A DNA stretch of 64,000 nt from Bacillus gaemokensis (GTDB lineage: Bacteria; Bacillota; Bacilli; Bacillales; Bacillaceae_G). Positions 24,532 through 33,991 of the stretch are shown here, piece after piece. The translations under genes were made by a program, and so were the position numbers. Position 1 is the first letter of the stretch. Every line of letters begins with the position of its first letter. The DNA lies in the NCBI RefSeq assembly GCF_001590835.1, contig NZ_LTAQ01000002.1, positions 45,812 through 109,811 of the forward strand. Reading direction: 5' to 3'. The notes beneath the pieces are model-generated. The model was given only the letters and a program-made list of their open reading frames with translations, did no database searches and was not told the DNA's origin.

Positions 24532-25290
24532 TTATGAAAAATAAATACATATATTATTGCCAGCTATTTCTTCAATATGAATATCCATATCATAAATATC
24601 CTTCAAAACAACCGGGTCAATAATCTCATTTGTTGCTCCTTCTTTCATTACTTTTCCATCTTTCAAAGCAACGATATGATCCGAGTAACAAGAAGCAAAG
24701 TTAATATCATGGATTACAATTACAACTGTTTTACCAAGTTCTTCAACTAAGCGTCTTAGCACTTTCATAATTTGTACGGAATGCTTCATATCTAAGTTGT
24801 TAAGTGGCTCATCTAGCAAAATATACTCTGTGTTCTGAGCAATAACCATTGCGATATATGCCCTTTGTCGCTGTCCACCACTAAGCTGATCTAAGTACTT
24901 ATATTGAATATCTTCAAGCTCCATATAGCGAATGGCTTCCTCAATATGATTCCAGTCTTCTTCAGAAAGATTTCCTTGTGAATATGGAAACCTTCCGAAA
25001 CTAACCAATTCTCGAATTGTAAGTCTTAAATTGATATGATTCGTTTGCTTTAAAATAGAGATTTTCTTTGCAAGCTCATTACTCTTCCATTCTCCAATTT
25101 CTCTATCCTCTATATAGATTTCACCATCATCCTTTTTTAACAGCCTACTCATCATAGAAAGAACTGTACTTTTTCCAGCTCCATTTGGCCCGATAAAAGA
25201 TGTGATTTTCCCTTTTGCTATTTTAATAGAAACATCTTCAACAACATTTTTATTTCCGTATTGCTTTGATATATTTCTTACTTCTACCAT
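24532..25290 (-). CDS. yclP: Iron-siderophore ABC transporter ATPase, YclP-like
   Basis: The 252-residue FecE/FepC-type ATPase has Walker A GPNGAGKST, signature LSGGQRQRAYIA and Walker B YILLDEPLNNLDM, followed by IHDINFASCYSDHIVALKDGK. It begins within the end of yclO (7-base overlap), showing coupled translation. It powers YclNO. Confidence 0.92.
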   Translation of the reverse strand: MVEVRNISKQYGNKNVVEDVSIKIAKGKITSFIGPNGAGKSTVLSMMSRLLKKDDGEIYIEDREIGEWKSNELAKKISILKQTNHINLRLTIRELVSFGRFPYSQGNLSEEDWNHIEEAIRYMELEDIQYKYLDQLSGGQRQRAYIAMVIAQNTEYILLDEPLNNLDMKHSVQIMKVLRRLVEELGKTVVIVIHDINFASCYSDHIVALKDGKVMKEGATNEIIDPVVLKDIYDMDIHIEEIAGNNICIYFS

Positions 25291-26255
25291 GCTTTGCTCT
25301 CCTTTAATAGAAGATAGATGAAGTATACTCCACCAACAAAATTCACAATGACGCTTAAAGTTGTATTAAACTCAAACACTCTTTCAACAATCAACTGTCC
25401 GCCTACCAAGGCGATAATACTAATAAAGATTGAACCTGCTATTAAATATTTGTGCCTATATGTACGTAAACATTCACGTGCAACGTTTACTACAAGTAAC
25501 CCTAAAAATGTAATGGGTCCAACTAATGCTGTAGAAATTGATACAAGAACTGCAATTACAATTAAGAGTTTTTTCACAACTTTGTCGTAGTCTATCCCCA
25601 AATTAATTGCTTCTTCTCTTCCTAGTGATAGTACATCTAATAACTTCAGTTCTTTATATACATATGCAAGAACCAATACAATCCCAATAGTAGATGTTAC
25701 GAGTAACTCTGTTCTCACATTATTTACGCTTGCAAACATTTTCCCTTGAACAATTTGAAACTCATTTGGATCAATGAGTACTTGCATAAAGGATGATATA
25801 CTTTGAAAGAACGTTCCAAATATTAATCCTATTAACAATAGGAAGTAAATATTGTTACCTTCTCTCTTAAAGAGAAATTTATAAAGAAACAATGAAAAGA
25901 CAACCATTAAGCTTACTGATATAAGAAAGTTAATATTTGTATTCATCATTGCGATATGCTGTGATCCGAGTACAAACACAACAAATGTTTGAATAAACAT
26001 ATACAGTGAATCTAAACCGATTACACTCGGTGTCAAAATACGGTTGTTACTAATCGTTTGGAAAATTATAGACGAAAAAGCAATTGCTCCGCCCGTTATA
26101 ACCATTGCCAGCAATTTCTTACCTCTTCTTGGCAATGCATAATCTAATGTATTCATATTTAAGTTAATAAATAAAAATATCCCAATGGCTACAAATGATA
26201 CAATGGCAAGCAATGCCAATATTTTTTTATGACTTGTATGTTTTCTATGCTGCAT
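25284..26255 (-). CDS. yclO: Iron-siderophore ABC permease, YclO-like
   Basis: The 323-residue FecCD-family permease has about nine or ten spans, with RRGKKLLAMVITGGAIAFSSIIFQTISNNRILTPSVIGLDSLY near the N-terminus and GPITFLGLLVVNVAREC before the last spans. It overlaps yclN by 11 bases. One half of the heterodimeric channel. Confidence 0.92.
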   Translation of the reverse strand: MQHRKHTSHKKILALLAIVSFVAIGIFLFINLNMNTLDYALPRRGKKLLAMVITGGAIAFSSIIFQTISNNRILTPSVIGLDSLYMFIQTFVVFVLGSQHIAMMNTNINFLISVSLMVVFSLFLYKFLFKREGNNIYFLLLIGLIFGTFFQSISSFMQVLIDPNEFQIVQGKMFASVNNVRTELLVTSTIGIVLVLAYVYKELKLLDVLSLGREEAINLGIDYDKVVKKLLIVIAVLVSISTALVGPITFLGLLVVNVARECLRTYRHKYLIAGSIFISIIALVGGQLIVERVFEFNTTLSVIVNFVGGVYFIYLLLKESKAW

Positions 26256-27198
26256 ATGCGTTTCTCCTCATCAATAAATAAAGGAATATTCCGCTTCCAA
26301 TCACACCGACTGTAAGGCCGATAGAAATCTCATACGGATAAATCACGACGCGTCCTAATATGTCACATGCAAGTACAAAAACCGCACCTAGTAAAGCAGT
26401 ATGAGGTAAACTATTCTTCAAGTTATCCCCGCGATAAATAGAAACAATATTCGGAATGATAAGTCCTAAAAACGGGATCATACCTACAGTTAACACAACC
26501 AATGCTGAGATTAACGAGACAATAATAAGACCGATATTTAGTACTCGATTATAATTCATCCCTAGGTTCGCCGCAAACTCTTCTCCCATTCCAGCAACGG
26601 TAAAACGATTTGCATATAAAAAGGCGATAATTACAAGCGGGATACTTAAATATAAAATCTCATATCTTCCTTTCATAATCATTGAAAAGTCACCTTGTAG
26701 CCATGAATTGATATTTTGAATTAAGTCATATTTATAAGCAAAGAATGTTGTAATGGAACTAATAATATTCCCAAACATAATCCCAACAAGTGGAATAAAT
26801 ATCGCATCCTTAAACTTAATTCTCTTTAAAATTTGCATAAATAAAAATGTACCAGCTAACGCGAAAATAAATGCAACAAACATTTTTTCAAGTGGGCTTG
26901 CAGTCGTGAATAGCATTAATGAGACTAACACTCCTAGCTTCGCACTATCCATCGTTCCCGCGGTTGTCGGAGATACAAATTTATTTCTACTTAATTGCTG
27001 CATAATTAAACCACTTATACTTAAGCTAACACCAGCAACAATAATACTGATTAAGCGCGGTAATCTACTAATAAATACAATTTGCATTTTCTCTTGATCC
27101 CAATGCAAAATATCAGCTAGATTAACATCTTTTACACCGATAAAAATAGATGCAATTGATAAAACAATAAGCATGATAAATAAATATCTTTTTTTCAT
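26245..27198 (-). CDS. yclN: Iron-siderophore ABC permease, YclN-like
   Basis: The 317-residue FecCD-family permease has SRLPRLISIIVAGVSLSISGLIMQQLSRNKFVSPTTAGTMDSAKLG and GMIPFLGLIIPNIVSIYRGDN, which are the typical helix and loop signatures. The ATG at 27198 begins the hydrophobic N-terminus (MKKRYLFIMLIVLSIAS) as in homologues; the 13-codon extension to 27237 is polar and no better supported. No strong ribosome binding site is visible for either. First gene of the operon, downstream of Fur-box-like sites. Confidence 0.88.
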   Translation of the reverse strand: MKKRYLFIMLIVLSIASIFIGVKDVNLADILHWDQEKMQIVFISRLPRLISIIVAGVSLSISGLIMQQLSRNKFVSPTTAGTMDSAKLGVLVSLMLFTTASPLEKMFVAFIFALAGTFLFMQILKRIKFKDAIFIPLVGIMFGNIISSITTFFAYKYDLIQNINSWLQGDFSMIMKGRYEILYLSIPLVIIAFLYANRFTVAGMGEEFAANLGMNYNRVLNIGLIIVSLISALVVLTVGMIPFLGLIIPNIVSIYRGDNLKNSLPHTALLGAVFVLACDILGRVVIYPYEISIGLTVGVIGSGIFLYLLMRRNAYAA

Positions 27199-27354
27199 AA
27201 TGTCTTCATGGTGCAGATTACATTCTGTTGCCATCATTTGATCTCAAACAGATTATAATCCTATCATTTTATCCCCCTCATCTATTTATAGAATGATATA
27301 CAGGATACCTTCATCAGTAGGTATTCCCTACTACCCGTTCATGCAGGATACAAA

Positions 27355-27379
27355 TGATTTTGATTATCAATTAAAATCA
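27355..27379 (-). promoter_or_regulatory. Fur-box-like inverted repeat
   Basis: TGATTTTGATTATCAATTAAAATCA region: TGATTTT and AAAATCA arms flank GATTATCAATT, which resembles the TGATAAT-ATTATCA core. Located 157 bases upstream of yclN. Confidence 0.55.
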
Positions 27380-27443
27380 TAATTCATATGTATGAATCGA
27401 ATTCCCATCTGACATTTTGACAATAATTTGGTAACCCCTTTTA

Positions 27444-27462
27444 ATGATAATGAAATTCATTT
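27444..27462 (-). promoter_or_regulatory. Fur-box-like site
   Basis: ATGATAATGAAATTCATTT matches most positions of the 19-bp Fur consensus. With the previous site it supports iron repression of yclNOPQ; it is also about 250 bases from topB. Confidence 0.55.
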
Positions 27463-27714
27463 ACAATGTCAACGCATACACTCGGAAATATTTGTTTATA
27501 TCAATCTTTTATTCGTATACATAAAAAAATTCTCTTTCCTAAATCATAGAATAGCTTTCCTTTATTTTTTGAAGTGAATTTCAATTTTGCTAAAGTTTGC
27601 TTACAATGCCGAATATTTAATTGATCACAACGAGTTAGAATCTTCGGCATAACTGAATCAAAAAAGGATGTATGCTATATTAAACTTACGGAAACTTGAA
27701 AGGATGTTTTAAAT

Positions 27715-29904
27715 ATGGCAAAAAGTGTTGTAATTGCTGAAAAACCTTCTGTTGCACGTGATATTGCACGTGTACTACAGTGTGATAAAAAAGGAAATGG
27801 TTATCTGGAGGGCAATAAATATATCGTTACTTGGGCTTTAGGGCACCTCGTTACATTAGCAGATCCAGAAAGTTATGATGTGAAGTATAAAAAGTGGAAT
27901 TTAGAAGATTTACCAATGCTACCTGAACGTTTGAAATTAACAGTGATTAAGCAAACTGGAAAGCAGTTTAATGCCGTTAAGAGTCAACTGACTAGAAGTG
28001 ATGTAAATGAAATAATTGTGGCGACAGACGCAGGGCGTGAGGGAGAATTAGTCGCTCGTTGGATTATTGATAAAGTTAAAATCCATAAACCTATCAAACG
28101 TCTATGGATTTCATCTGTTACCGATAAAGCAATCAAAGACGGCTTCGCAAACTTGAAGCCTGGTAAGGCATACGATAACTTATATGCTTCAGCTGTCGCA
28201 CGTTCGGAAGCTGACTGGTATATCGGTCTTAATGCAACCCGTGCATTAACTACAAGGTTCAATGCACAACTAAACTGTGGTCGTGTACAAACACCTACCG
28301 TAGCCATAATTGCAGGGCGTGAGGACGAAATTAAAAACTTCAAAGCTCAAACATACTACGGTATCGAAGCCCAAACAACAGACAAGTTAAAACTGACTTG
28401 GCAAGATGCTAAAGGCAATGGTCGTAATTTTGCTAAAGAAAAAATCGATACGATTGTGAAAAAGCTCGACAAACAAAATGCTACTGTCGTGGAAATTGAG
28501 AAAAAGCTTAAGAAATCATTTGCTCCTGGTCTTTATGATTTAACAGAGCTACAACGTGATGCGAATAAAATTTTTGGTTACTCTGCAAAAGAAACGTTAA
28601 ATATTATGCAAAAATTGTATGAGCAGCACAAAGTATTAACATACCCTCGTACAGATTCGCGCTATATCTCATCTGATATTGTAGGAACACTTCCAGAACG
28701 TCTGAAGGCGTGTGGAGTAGGAGAATATCGTCCTTTAGCTCATAAGATTTTAAATAAGCCAATAAAATCTGCTAAATCGTTTGTTGATGATAGTAAAGTA
28801 AGCGATCATCACGCCATCATTCCAACAGAAAGCTATGTAAACTTCTCAGCTTTCACAGATAAAGAACGCAAAATTTATGATTTAGTTATAAAACGTTTCT
28901 TAGCAGTTTTATTCCCAGCCTTCGAATACGAGCAACTAACGTTACGTACAAAAATTGGTGATGAAAAATTCGTCGCACGCGGCAAAACAATTCTGAATTC
29001 TGGCTGGAAAGAAGTATACGAAAATCGCTTTGAAGATGACGACGCAGTAGACGATTTAAAAGAACAAATCTTGCCTCGCATCGAAAAAGACGATACATTA
29101 AACATCAAATTAATTGTACAAACATCAGGTCAAACAAAACCACCTGCACGATTTAATGAAGCGACATTACTTTCAGCAATGGAAAACCCTACAAAGTACA
29201 TGGATACGCAAAATAAACAACTTGCAGACACATTAAAATCAACTGGTGGATTAGGTACTGTTGCTACGCGTGCTGACATTATTGACAAGCTATTTAACTC
29301 ATTCTTAATCGAAAAGCGTGGTAAAGATATTCACATTACATCAAAAGGCCGTCAGTTACTTGATTTAATACCAGAAGAATTAAAGTCTCCTACACTAACT
29401 GCTGAGTGGGAGCAAAAGCTTGAGGCAATTGCAAACGGCAAATTAAAAAAAGAAGTATTCATTTCAGAAATGAAAAACTATACAAAAGAAATTGTTGCCG
29501 AAATTAAATCGAGCGATAAAAAATATAAACACGACAATATTTCAACAAAAACTTGTCCAGACTGTGGTAAACCGATGCTAGAAGTAAACGGTAAAAAAGG
29601 CAAAATGCTTGTATGTCAAGATCGGGAATGTGGTCATCGTAAAAATGTATCTCGTACTACAAATGCACGCTGCCCTCAGTGTAAGAAAAAACTAGAACTG
29701 CGTGGTGAAGGCAACGGCCAAATCTTCGCATGTAAATGTGGCTATCGCGAGAAACTTTCTTCATTCCAAGAACGCCGTAAGAAAGAATCTGGTGGTAAGG
29801 TAGATAAGCGCTATGTTCAAAATTATATGAAACAACAACAGAAACAAGAAGAACCTCTGAATAATGCATTAGCAGAAGCATTAAAAGGATTGAAGTTTGA
29901 TTAA
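27715..29904 (+). CDS. topB: DNA topoisomerase III
   Basis: The 729-residue type IA topoisomerase has a TOPRIM domain (SVVIAEKPSVARDIA; ATDAGREGELVARWI), the active Tyr310 in LTYPRTDSRYI, and a C-terminal tail with two Cys4 zinc motifs (CPDCGKPML...CQDRECGH; CPQCKKKL...CKCG). It decatenates DNA and relaxes negative supercoils. AAAGGATG precedes the ATG. Single-gene unit; the terminator is shared with yhgE. Confidence 0.96.
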   Translation: MAKSVVIAEKPSVARDIARVLQCDKKGNGYLEGNKYIVTWALGHLVTLADPESYDVKYKKWNLEDLPMLPERLKLTVIKQTGKQFNAVKSQLTRSDVNEIIVATDAGREGELVARWIIDKVKIHKPIKRLWISSVTDKAIKDGFANLKPGKAYDNLYASAVARSEADWYIGLNATRALTTRFNAQLNCGRVQTPTVAIIAGREDEIKNFKAQTYYGIEAQTTDKLKLTWQDAKGNGRNFAKEKIDTIVKKLDKQNATVVEIEKKLKKSFAPGLYDLTELQRDANKIFGYSAKETLNIMQKLYEQHKVLTYPRTDSRYISSDIVGTLPERLKACGVGEYRPLAHKILNKPIKSAKSFVDDSKVSDHHAIIPTESYVNFSAFTDKERKIYDLVIKRFLAVLFPAFEYEQLTLRTKIGDEKFVARGKTILNSGWKEVYENRFEDDDAVDDLKEQILPRIEKDDTLNIKLIVQTSGQTKPPARFNEATLLSAMENPTKYMDTQNKQLADTLKSTGGLGTVATRADIIDKLFNSFLIEKRGKDIHITSKGRQLLDLIPEELKSPTLTAEWEQKLEAIANGKLKKEVFISEMKNYTKEIVAEIKSSDKKYKHDNISTKTCPDCGKPMLEVNGKKGKMLVCQDRECGHRKNVSRTTNARCPQCKKKLELRGEGNGQIFACKCGYREKLSSFQERRKKESGGKVDKRYVQNYMKQQQKQEEPLNNALAEALKGLKFD

Positions 29905-29936
29905 AATCATAGTTAAAGAAAAAGTACCCACCACAT

Positions 29937-29974
29937 AAAAAAAGGTTCCTACCAAACTTGGTAGGAACCTTTTC
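29937..29974. terminator. Bidirectional terminator between topB and yhgE
   Basis: AAGGTTCCTACC pairs with GGTAGGAACCTT, with A and T runs on either side. Confidence 0.9.
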
Positions 29975-29977
29975 TAT

Positions 29978-32887
29978 TTAGTGAATAATTTTACTTCCTT
30001 TTGCATTCTCAACAAATTTTTCACTCGACTTGTTAATTGGTGTTTTCAGTAATAACGCAATAACAAGCATGATTACAACGAAGACACTTAGCACAAGTAA
30101 GTCACGTATTACAACATCCCAAAGCATTCCGCCCACTGTTTCACGAATGGCACTAATTGCATACGTAAACGGTAAGAATGGGTAAATTGCTTGGAAAAAT
30201 GCTGGTGTCATTTGAATCGGGAATGTTCCGCCCGATCCAGCTACTTGCAGTACAAGTAAAACGATCGCCATCGATTTCCCAACGTTTCCAAAAACAGAAA
30301 CGAGTGAGTATACAATACAAACAAAGACTCCACCGATAAATAAACTGAATACAACAAACCAGAATTTATCGACTACGTACGTACCGAGTAAGAATATATC
30401 ACCCATCGCTACGATAAATGCTTGTGAAAGACCTATCGTTAAGAACGTTAAGAAACGTCCGAAGTAAATCTCATGACTCTTATAATTTGCGCCTTCCTCA
30501 TGTACTTCTACCGTTAATAACGAAACCATTAACAATGCCCCAACCCATAGTGCAAGCACTGTGTAGAACGGTGACATCGCAGAACCGTAGTTTGGCATCG
30601 CAAATAATTTATTCTCTTTTAAATTCACTGGATTTGCAAAGTAATCACTTTGTTTTTCAACATCATTTTTCAATAAGCGTATGATGTCTTTCAAATCTTC
30701 TTCCGATTCAAATTTACGAATTCTATCTGCCATATCTTTAATCTTTTTCTCAGTAGCTGGCATTTCTGCTTTAATATCTTCAACTTTCTTCGTACCTTCT
30801 ACCAAGCCTTTTGATGAATCTTCTAGCAGTTTTTTTACATCTGGAAGCTTTTTATCTGCATCGTTTAAGATCTTAGATGTATTTTTAGACATCTCTTTTG
30901 TACGAGCAATTGCTGCATTAAAGTTTGGAACGATTTCTGAATCGTATCTTGCTAAAATGTCACCTAATTCTGCTGAAACATTTTTCGATACTTCATTAAT
31001 ACTTTCAATTACATCTTTTGCTGGTTGCTGTCCTTTATTAATAGCGTCAATTCCTTTATTAGTTAAATCCATTCCTTTTTCTAGACCATTTTTTGCTTTT
31101 TTCAACTTCGCAATTTGATCATTAAAGTTTTTATCGCTATTTACATCAGCTAAAACTTTGTTGGCATTCTCTAAGACAGGTATCATGTCACCAATCATAT
31201 TTGAAGCTGCTTGGAATTGACCGTTTAAACTATTTAAGGCTACTTTCGTTGAATCTAATCCATTAATACCTTTATTTTGTATATCTTCCACTGCTTTTTG
31301 AGCGTTAGATTTAGCCTCCTCAATACCATCTCTTACTTTATTATATTCAGTCTTTGTCTTTTCGTATGTTTCATTTATTGTATTAGTTGCTTGATCTTTA
31401 AGTTGTCCTGCTTCATTTTTAATTTGTTCAGCAGTACTAACCGCTTTTTGATAATCTGCTACAAATGTTTCATTATAATCTTTTTCAGCTTGATCGATAA
31501 GCCCATTTGCTGCATCTATTTTTTTGTTCACTGCATCTTTCACATCTTGTTTTACTTCTTGACCTGTACCGATAATATTTCCAATGTCTTTAATACCATT
31601 ATTTGCGTTTTCCATAGCTCCTTTAAGCTTGGTTAAACGATCTACTCGTCCTTGGAAAAAGTTTTTTCCAAAGTCAGTCGTTGCTGACTCTTGCAATTTA
31701 GTAACTACATTAATAAGATACGAAATATCAGCAATGCGACCTTGAAGGTTATTAGACACAGCATTAAGATCTTGCTTTGCTTTCTCCGGATCAAAATTTC
31801 CATTTTGCAAGCCATTCATAACGCTTTGCGCATACGCTGTTCCTGCACGTGCTGAACTTAGAACATTATTTACTGTTTGATTAATATTTCTCGCAATATC
31901 TTTATATCCCTCAGTATTCACTTTCGGAAGTTCCGGAAGTTGTATTTGTGGCATTGCCGGGAACTCAGGAAGTGTAGGCAGTTGAGAAATATCAGGAAGA
32001 TTCAAGTCTACTCCTGGCCCCATTAAGAAGTCAGTTATAGTCGCTGCACCATCCATACCTTTTTTCAAGACCGTTAAATCTCTCTTAATTGTTCCTGGCG
32101 CATTATTTAATGTTTCATCATTTCGTGCGAAAAATTCATCTAAACTTTTCAACGTTTCCTGCCCATCATTAATCACACTTTCCACAACCGGTAAATCCTG
32201 TTGTGCAACTTTCACGAGGTCTTGTGCTCTAGAGGCATCGTCTAATGCTGTATCCACCAGTTTATACATTTCTGGGAATTGTGCTTCTAACTTAAATACT
32301 AAGTCTTTTACTTTTTCAATGCTCGGTAAGTTTGCTTCTAAATCGATTCCAAGATCGTTAAAGATTTTAAAAATCTCACCATTTGCTGTTTTAACGAAGT
32401 TTTTACTGATTTCTTCTGTAATGCCCGATGCACCTTTTGCTGTAATTTTTGGTGCAATCGCGTTTACTTTTTCGTTTACAAAGTAATCAAGTTCTGGTTT
32501 TTGCGGGTTATCACTAATAACTGTTGCAATTTTTTCAGAGAAGTCTTTTGGGATCGTAATACTTGCGTAATAATCCCCACGTTCTACTCCATAAATTGCT
32601 TGTTTTTCATCAACAAATTTCCATCCAAGATTTTTGTTCTTTTTTAGTGAATCTACAATTTCGTTCCCGATGTTAATATCTTTTCCTCGCAAATTGGATC
32701 CAACATCTTGGTTAGAAACTGCAATCGGGACTTCTTTTGTGTTTCCATATGGATCCCAAGAAGCCTTAATGTTAAACCATGCATATAACGATGGTAAAAT
32801 CATAAGCCCTAATACAATAACAATTGCAGCCCAATGTTTGGCTACATTCCGTAAGTCTGTCGTATAAATACGCCATATCTGTTTCAT
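29978..32887 (-). CDS. yhgE: YhgE/Pip-domain membrane protein, giant coiled-coil ectodomain
   Basis: The 969-residue protein has an N-terminal span (WAAIVIVLGLMILPSLYAWFNI), an extracellular part of about 700 residues and five or six C-terminal spans of ABC2-permease type. The ectodomain is rich in helices and coiled coils (EQIKNEAGQLKDQATNTIN-type repeats) with a Pro-rich patch (LPTLPEFPAMPQIQLPELP). The YhgE/Pip family includes phage-infection proteins and relatives of the type VII secretion accessory EsaA/YueB. No ESX genes are nearby, so a transport role is only inference. The ATG at 32887 follows AGGTGAT; a GTG at 32899 is the alternative. Confidence 0.88.
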   Translation of the reverse strand: MKQIWRIYTTDLRNVAKHWAAIVIVLGLMILPSLYAWFNIKASWDPYGNTKEVPIAVSNQDVGSNLRGKDINIGNEIVDSLKKNKNLGWKFVDEKQAIYGVERGDYYASITIPKDFSEKIATVISDNPQKPELDYFVNEKVNAIAPKITAKGASGITEEISKNFVKTANGEIFKIFNDLGIDLEANLPSIEKVKDLVFKLEAQFPEMYKLVDTALDDASRAQDLVKVAQQDLPVVESVINDGQETLKSLDEFFARNDETLNNAPGTIKRDLTVLKKGMDGAATITDFLMGPGVDLNLPDISQLPTLPEFPAMPQIQLPELPKVNTEGYKDIARNINQTVNNVLSSARAGTAYAQSVMNGLQNGNFDPEKAKQDLNAVSNNLQGRIADISYLINVVTKLQESATTDFGKNFFQGRVDRLTKLKGAMENANNGIKDIGNIIGTGQEVKQDVKDAVNKKIDAANGLIDQAEKDYNETFVADYQKAVSTAEQIKNEAGQLKDQATNTINETYEKTKTEYNKVRDGIEEAKSNAQKAVEDIQNKGINGLDSTKVALNSLNGQFQAASNMIGDMIPVLENANKVLADVNSDKNFNDQIAKLKKAKNGLEKGMDLTNKGIDAINKGQQPAKDVIESINEVSKNVSAELGDILARYDSEIVPNFNAAIARTKEMSKNTSKILNDADKKLPDVKKLLEDSSKGLVEGTKKVEDIKAEMPATEKKIKDMADRIRKFESEEDLKDIIRLLKNDVEKQSDYFANPVNLKENKLFAMPNYGSAMSPFYTVLALWVGALLMVSLLTVEVHEEGANYKSHEIYFGRFLTFLTIGLSQAFIVAMGDIFLLGTYVVDKFWFVVFSLFIGGVFVCIVYSLVSVFGNVGKSMAIVLLVLQVAGSGGTFPIQMTPAFFQAIYPFLPFTYAISAIRETVGGMLWDVVIRDLLVLSVFVVIMLVIALLLKTPINKSSEKFVENAKGSKIIH

Positions 32888-33110
32888 ATAAGCTATCACC
32901 TAATTATATATTTTTCCTTCTTTAGAAAATGATACATGCATTTTGCAATTATATCATTTTCTACATCGTGGATTAAACGAAAATGCACTATTTTTCCAAC
33001 TAAATCTTTTACTTACTTCATTATATAACGAAGATCAAAAAGCATGCATACAAAATGACCAAATCGGTTTTACATTCAATAATAACAAATATATAGGAAA
33101 TGTCATAAAA

Positions 33111-33144
33111 AATACAAGTATTTTATCTTGGAAATACTTGTATT
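33111..33144 (-). terminator. Second terminator after the malP-EEP unit
   Basis: AATACAAGTATTT pairs with AAATACTTGTATT; T run on the minus strand. It is in tandem with the hairpin at 33155-33187. Confidence 0.75.
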
Positions 33145-33148
33145 CACA

Positions 33149-33187
33149 GAAAAAAATCCTCACAGCTGTTACATTGCTATGAGGATT
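33149..33187 (-). terminator. First terminator after the malP-EEP unit
   Basis: AATCCTCA pairs with TGAGGATT; the minus strand continues TTTTTTTCTG directly beyond the EEP stop. Confidence 0.8.
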
Positions 33188-33196
33188 TCTTCTATA

Positions 33197-33988
33197 TTAT
33201 ATGTCTAATTGAACTTCTACTCCAAAATGATCAGAAATAACATTTCGATTTACACCATTGAAAATAACTTTTGAAGAAATCACCGTTTTTGGTTTGTTAC
33301 TTAAAATAAGATCAATTCGTAAATTTTGTTTATTTTCATCCCAGCCAGCAATTTCTCCTTGGACGGTTGTTCCTTTATCTTTCTCCATCGCTAATTCATA
33401 TGTGTCATACAAGCCTTTTTGCACAAGATAGTCGTAGCCTTCTCCTTGTACGCGAGCATCATTATTAAAATCACCCATTAAAATGGAAAATTCTTTTTCA
33501 TTCACACGCTGCATCAAACAATCCACTTGTCCTTGAAACGACTCTTCCTTATCATTCCACCAACCAAGGTGACATGAATAAAAGGTTATATCCTTTCCTT
33601 TATAAACAATTGTTGCGCTAACGATTTTTCGGGTTTTCCAATACGACGTATCTTTACTTTCAGATATAAAGAAAGAATCTTGTTTTACAATTGGATGTTT
33701 TGTTATAATTGCTAATCCTTCTTCATATACGTCGTAACCAATATGTGAGAAATCCCAAACAATATCGTAGTCTCCTACATTTAGCTTCTCTAACTCTGCA
33801 AGTAATATGAGACCAAAATTGTCTTCTTTCTTGTTACCGCATACATTTTGAGATTTTATAGACTGACTGACCTCTTGCAATGCAATGACATCATAATCCT
33901 CTTCTCGGATTACCTTAGCAAGATACTTTATCTTTTCGATTTGATTCTCTTCTTGCCAAGAGTGACAATTTAAAGTGAGTAATTTCAT
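33197..33988 (-). CDS. Endonuclease/exonuclease/phosphatase-fold protein coupled to malP
   Basis: The 263-residue protein has the metal-dependent EEP fold: LTLNCHSW (Asn), DVIALQEVSQS (catalytic Glu), FYSCHLGWW, LMGDFNNDA (Asp/Asn) and a final ISDHFGVEVQL (His). No signal peptide. It starts 3 bases after the malP stop, so translation is coupled, and it may act on a phosphorylated product of the PTS (phosphatase activity) rather than on nucleic acid; that is inference from context. Confidence 0.82.
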   Translation of the reverse strand: MKLLTLNCHSWQEENQIEKIKYLAKVIREEDYDVIALQEVSQSIKSQNVCGNKKEDNFGLILLAELEKLNVGDYDIVWDFSHIGYDVYEEGLAIITKHPIVKQDSFFISESKDTSYWKTRKIVSATIVYKGKDITFYSCHLGWWNDKEESFQGQVDCLMQRVNEKEFSILMGDFNNDARVQGEGYDYLVQKGLYDTYELAMEKDKGTTVQGEIAGWDENKQNLRIDLILSNKPKTVISSKVIFNGVNRNVISDHFGVEVQLDI

Positions 33989-33991
33989 TTC

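Noticed and set aside
32943-33182. 79-codon plus-strand ORF
   Set aside because: No ribosome binding site, and it spans two terminator hairpins of the minus-strand operon.
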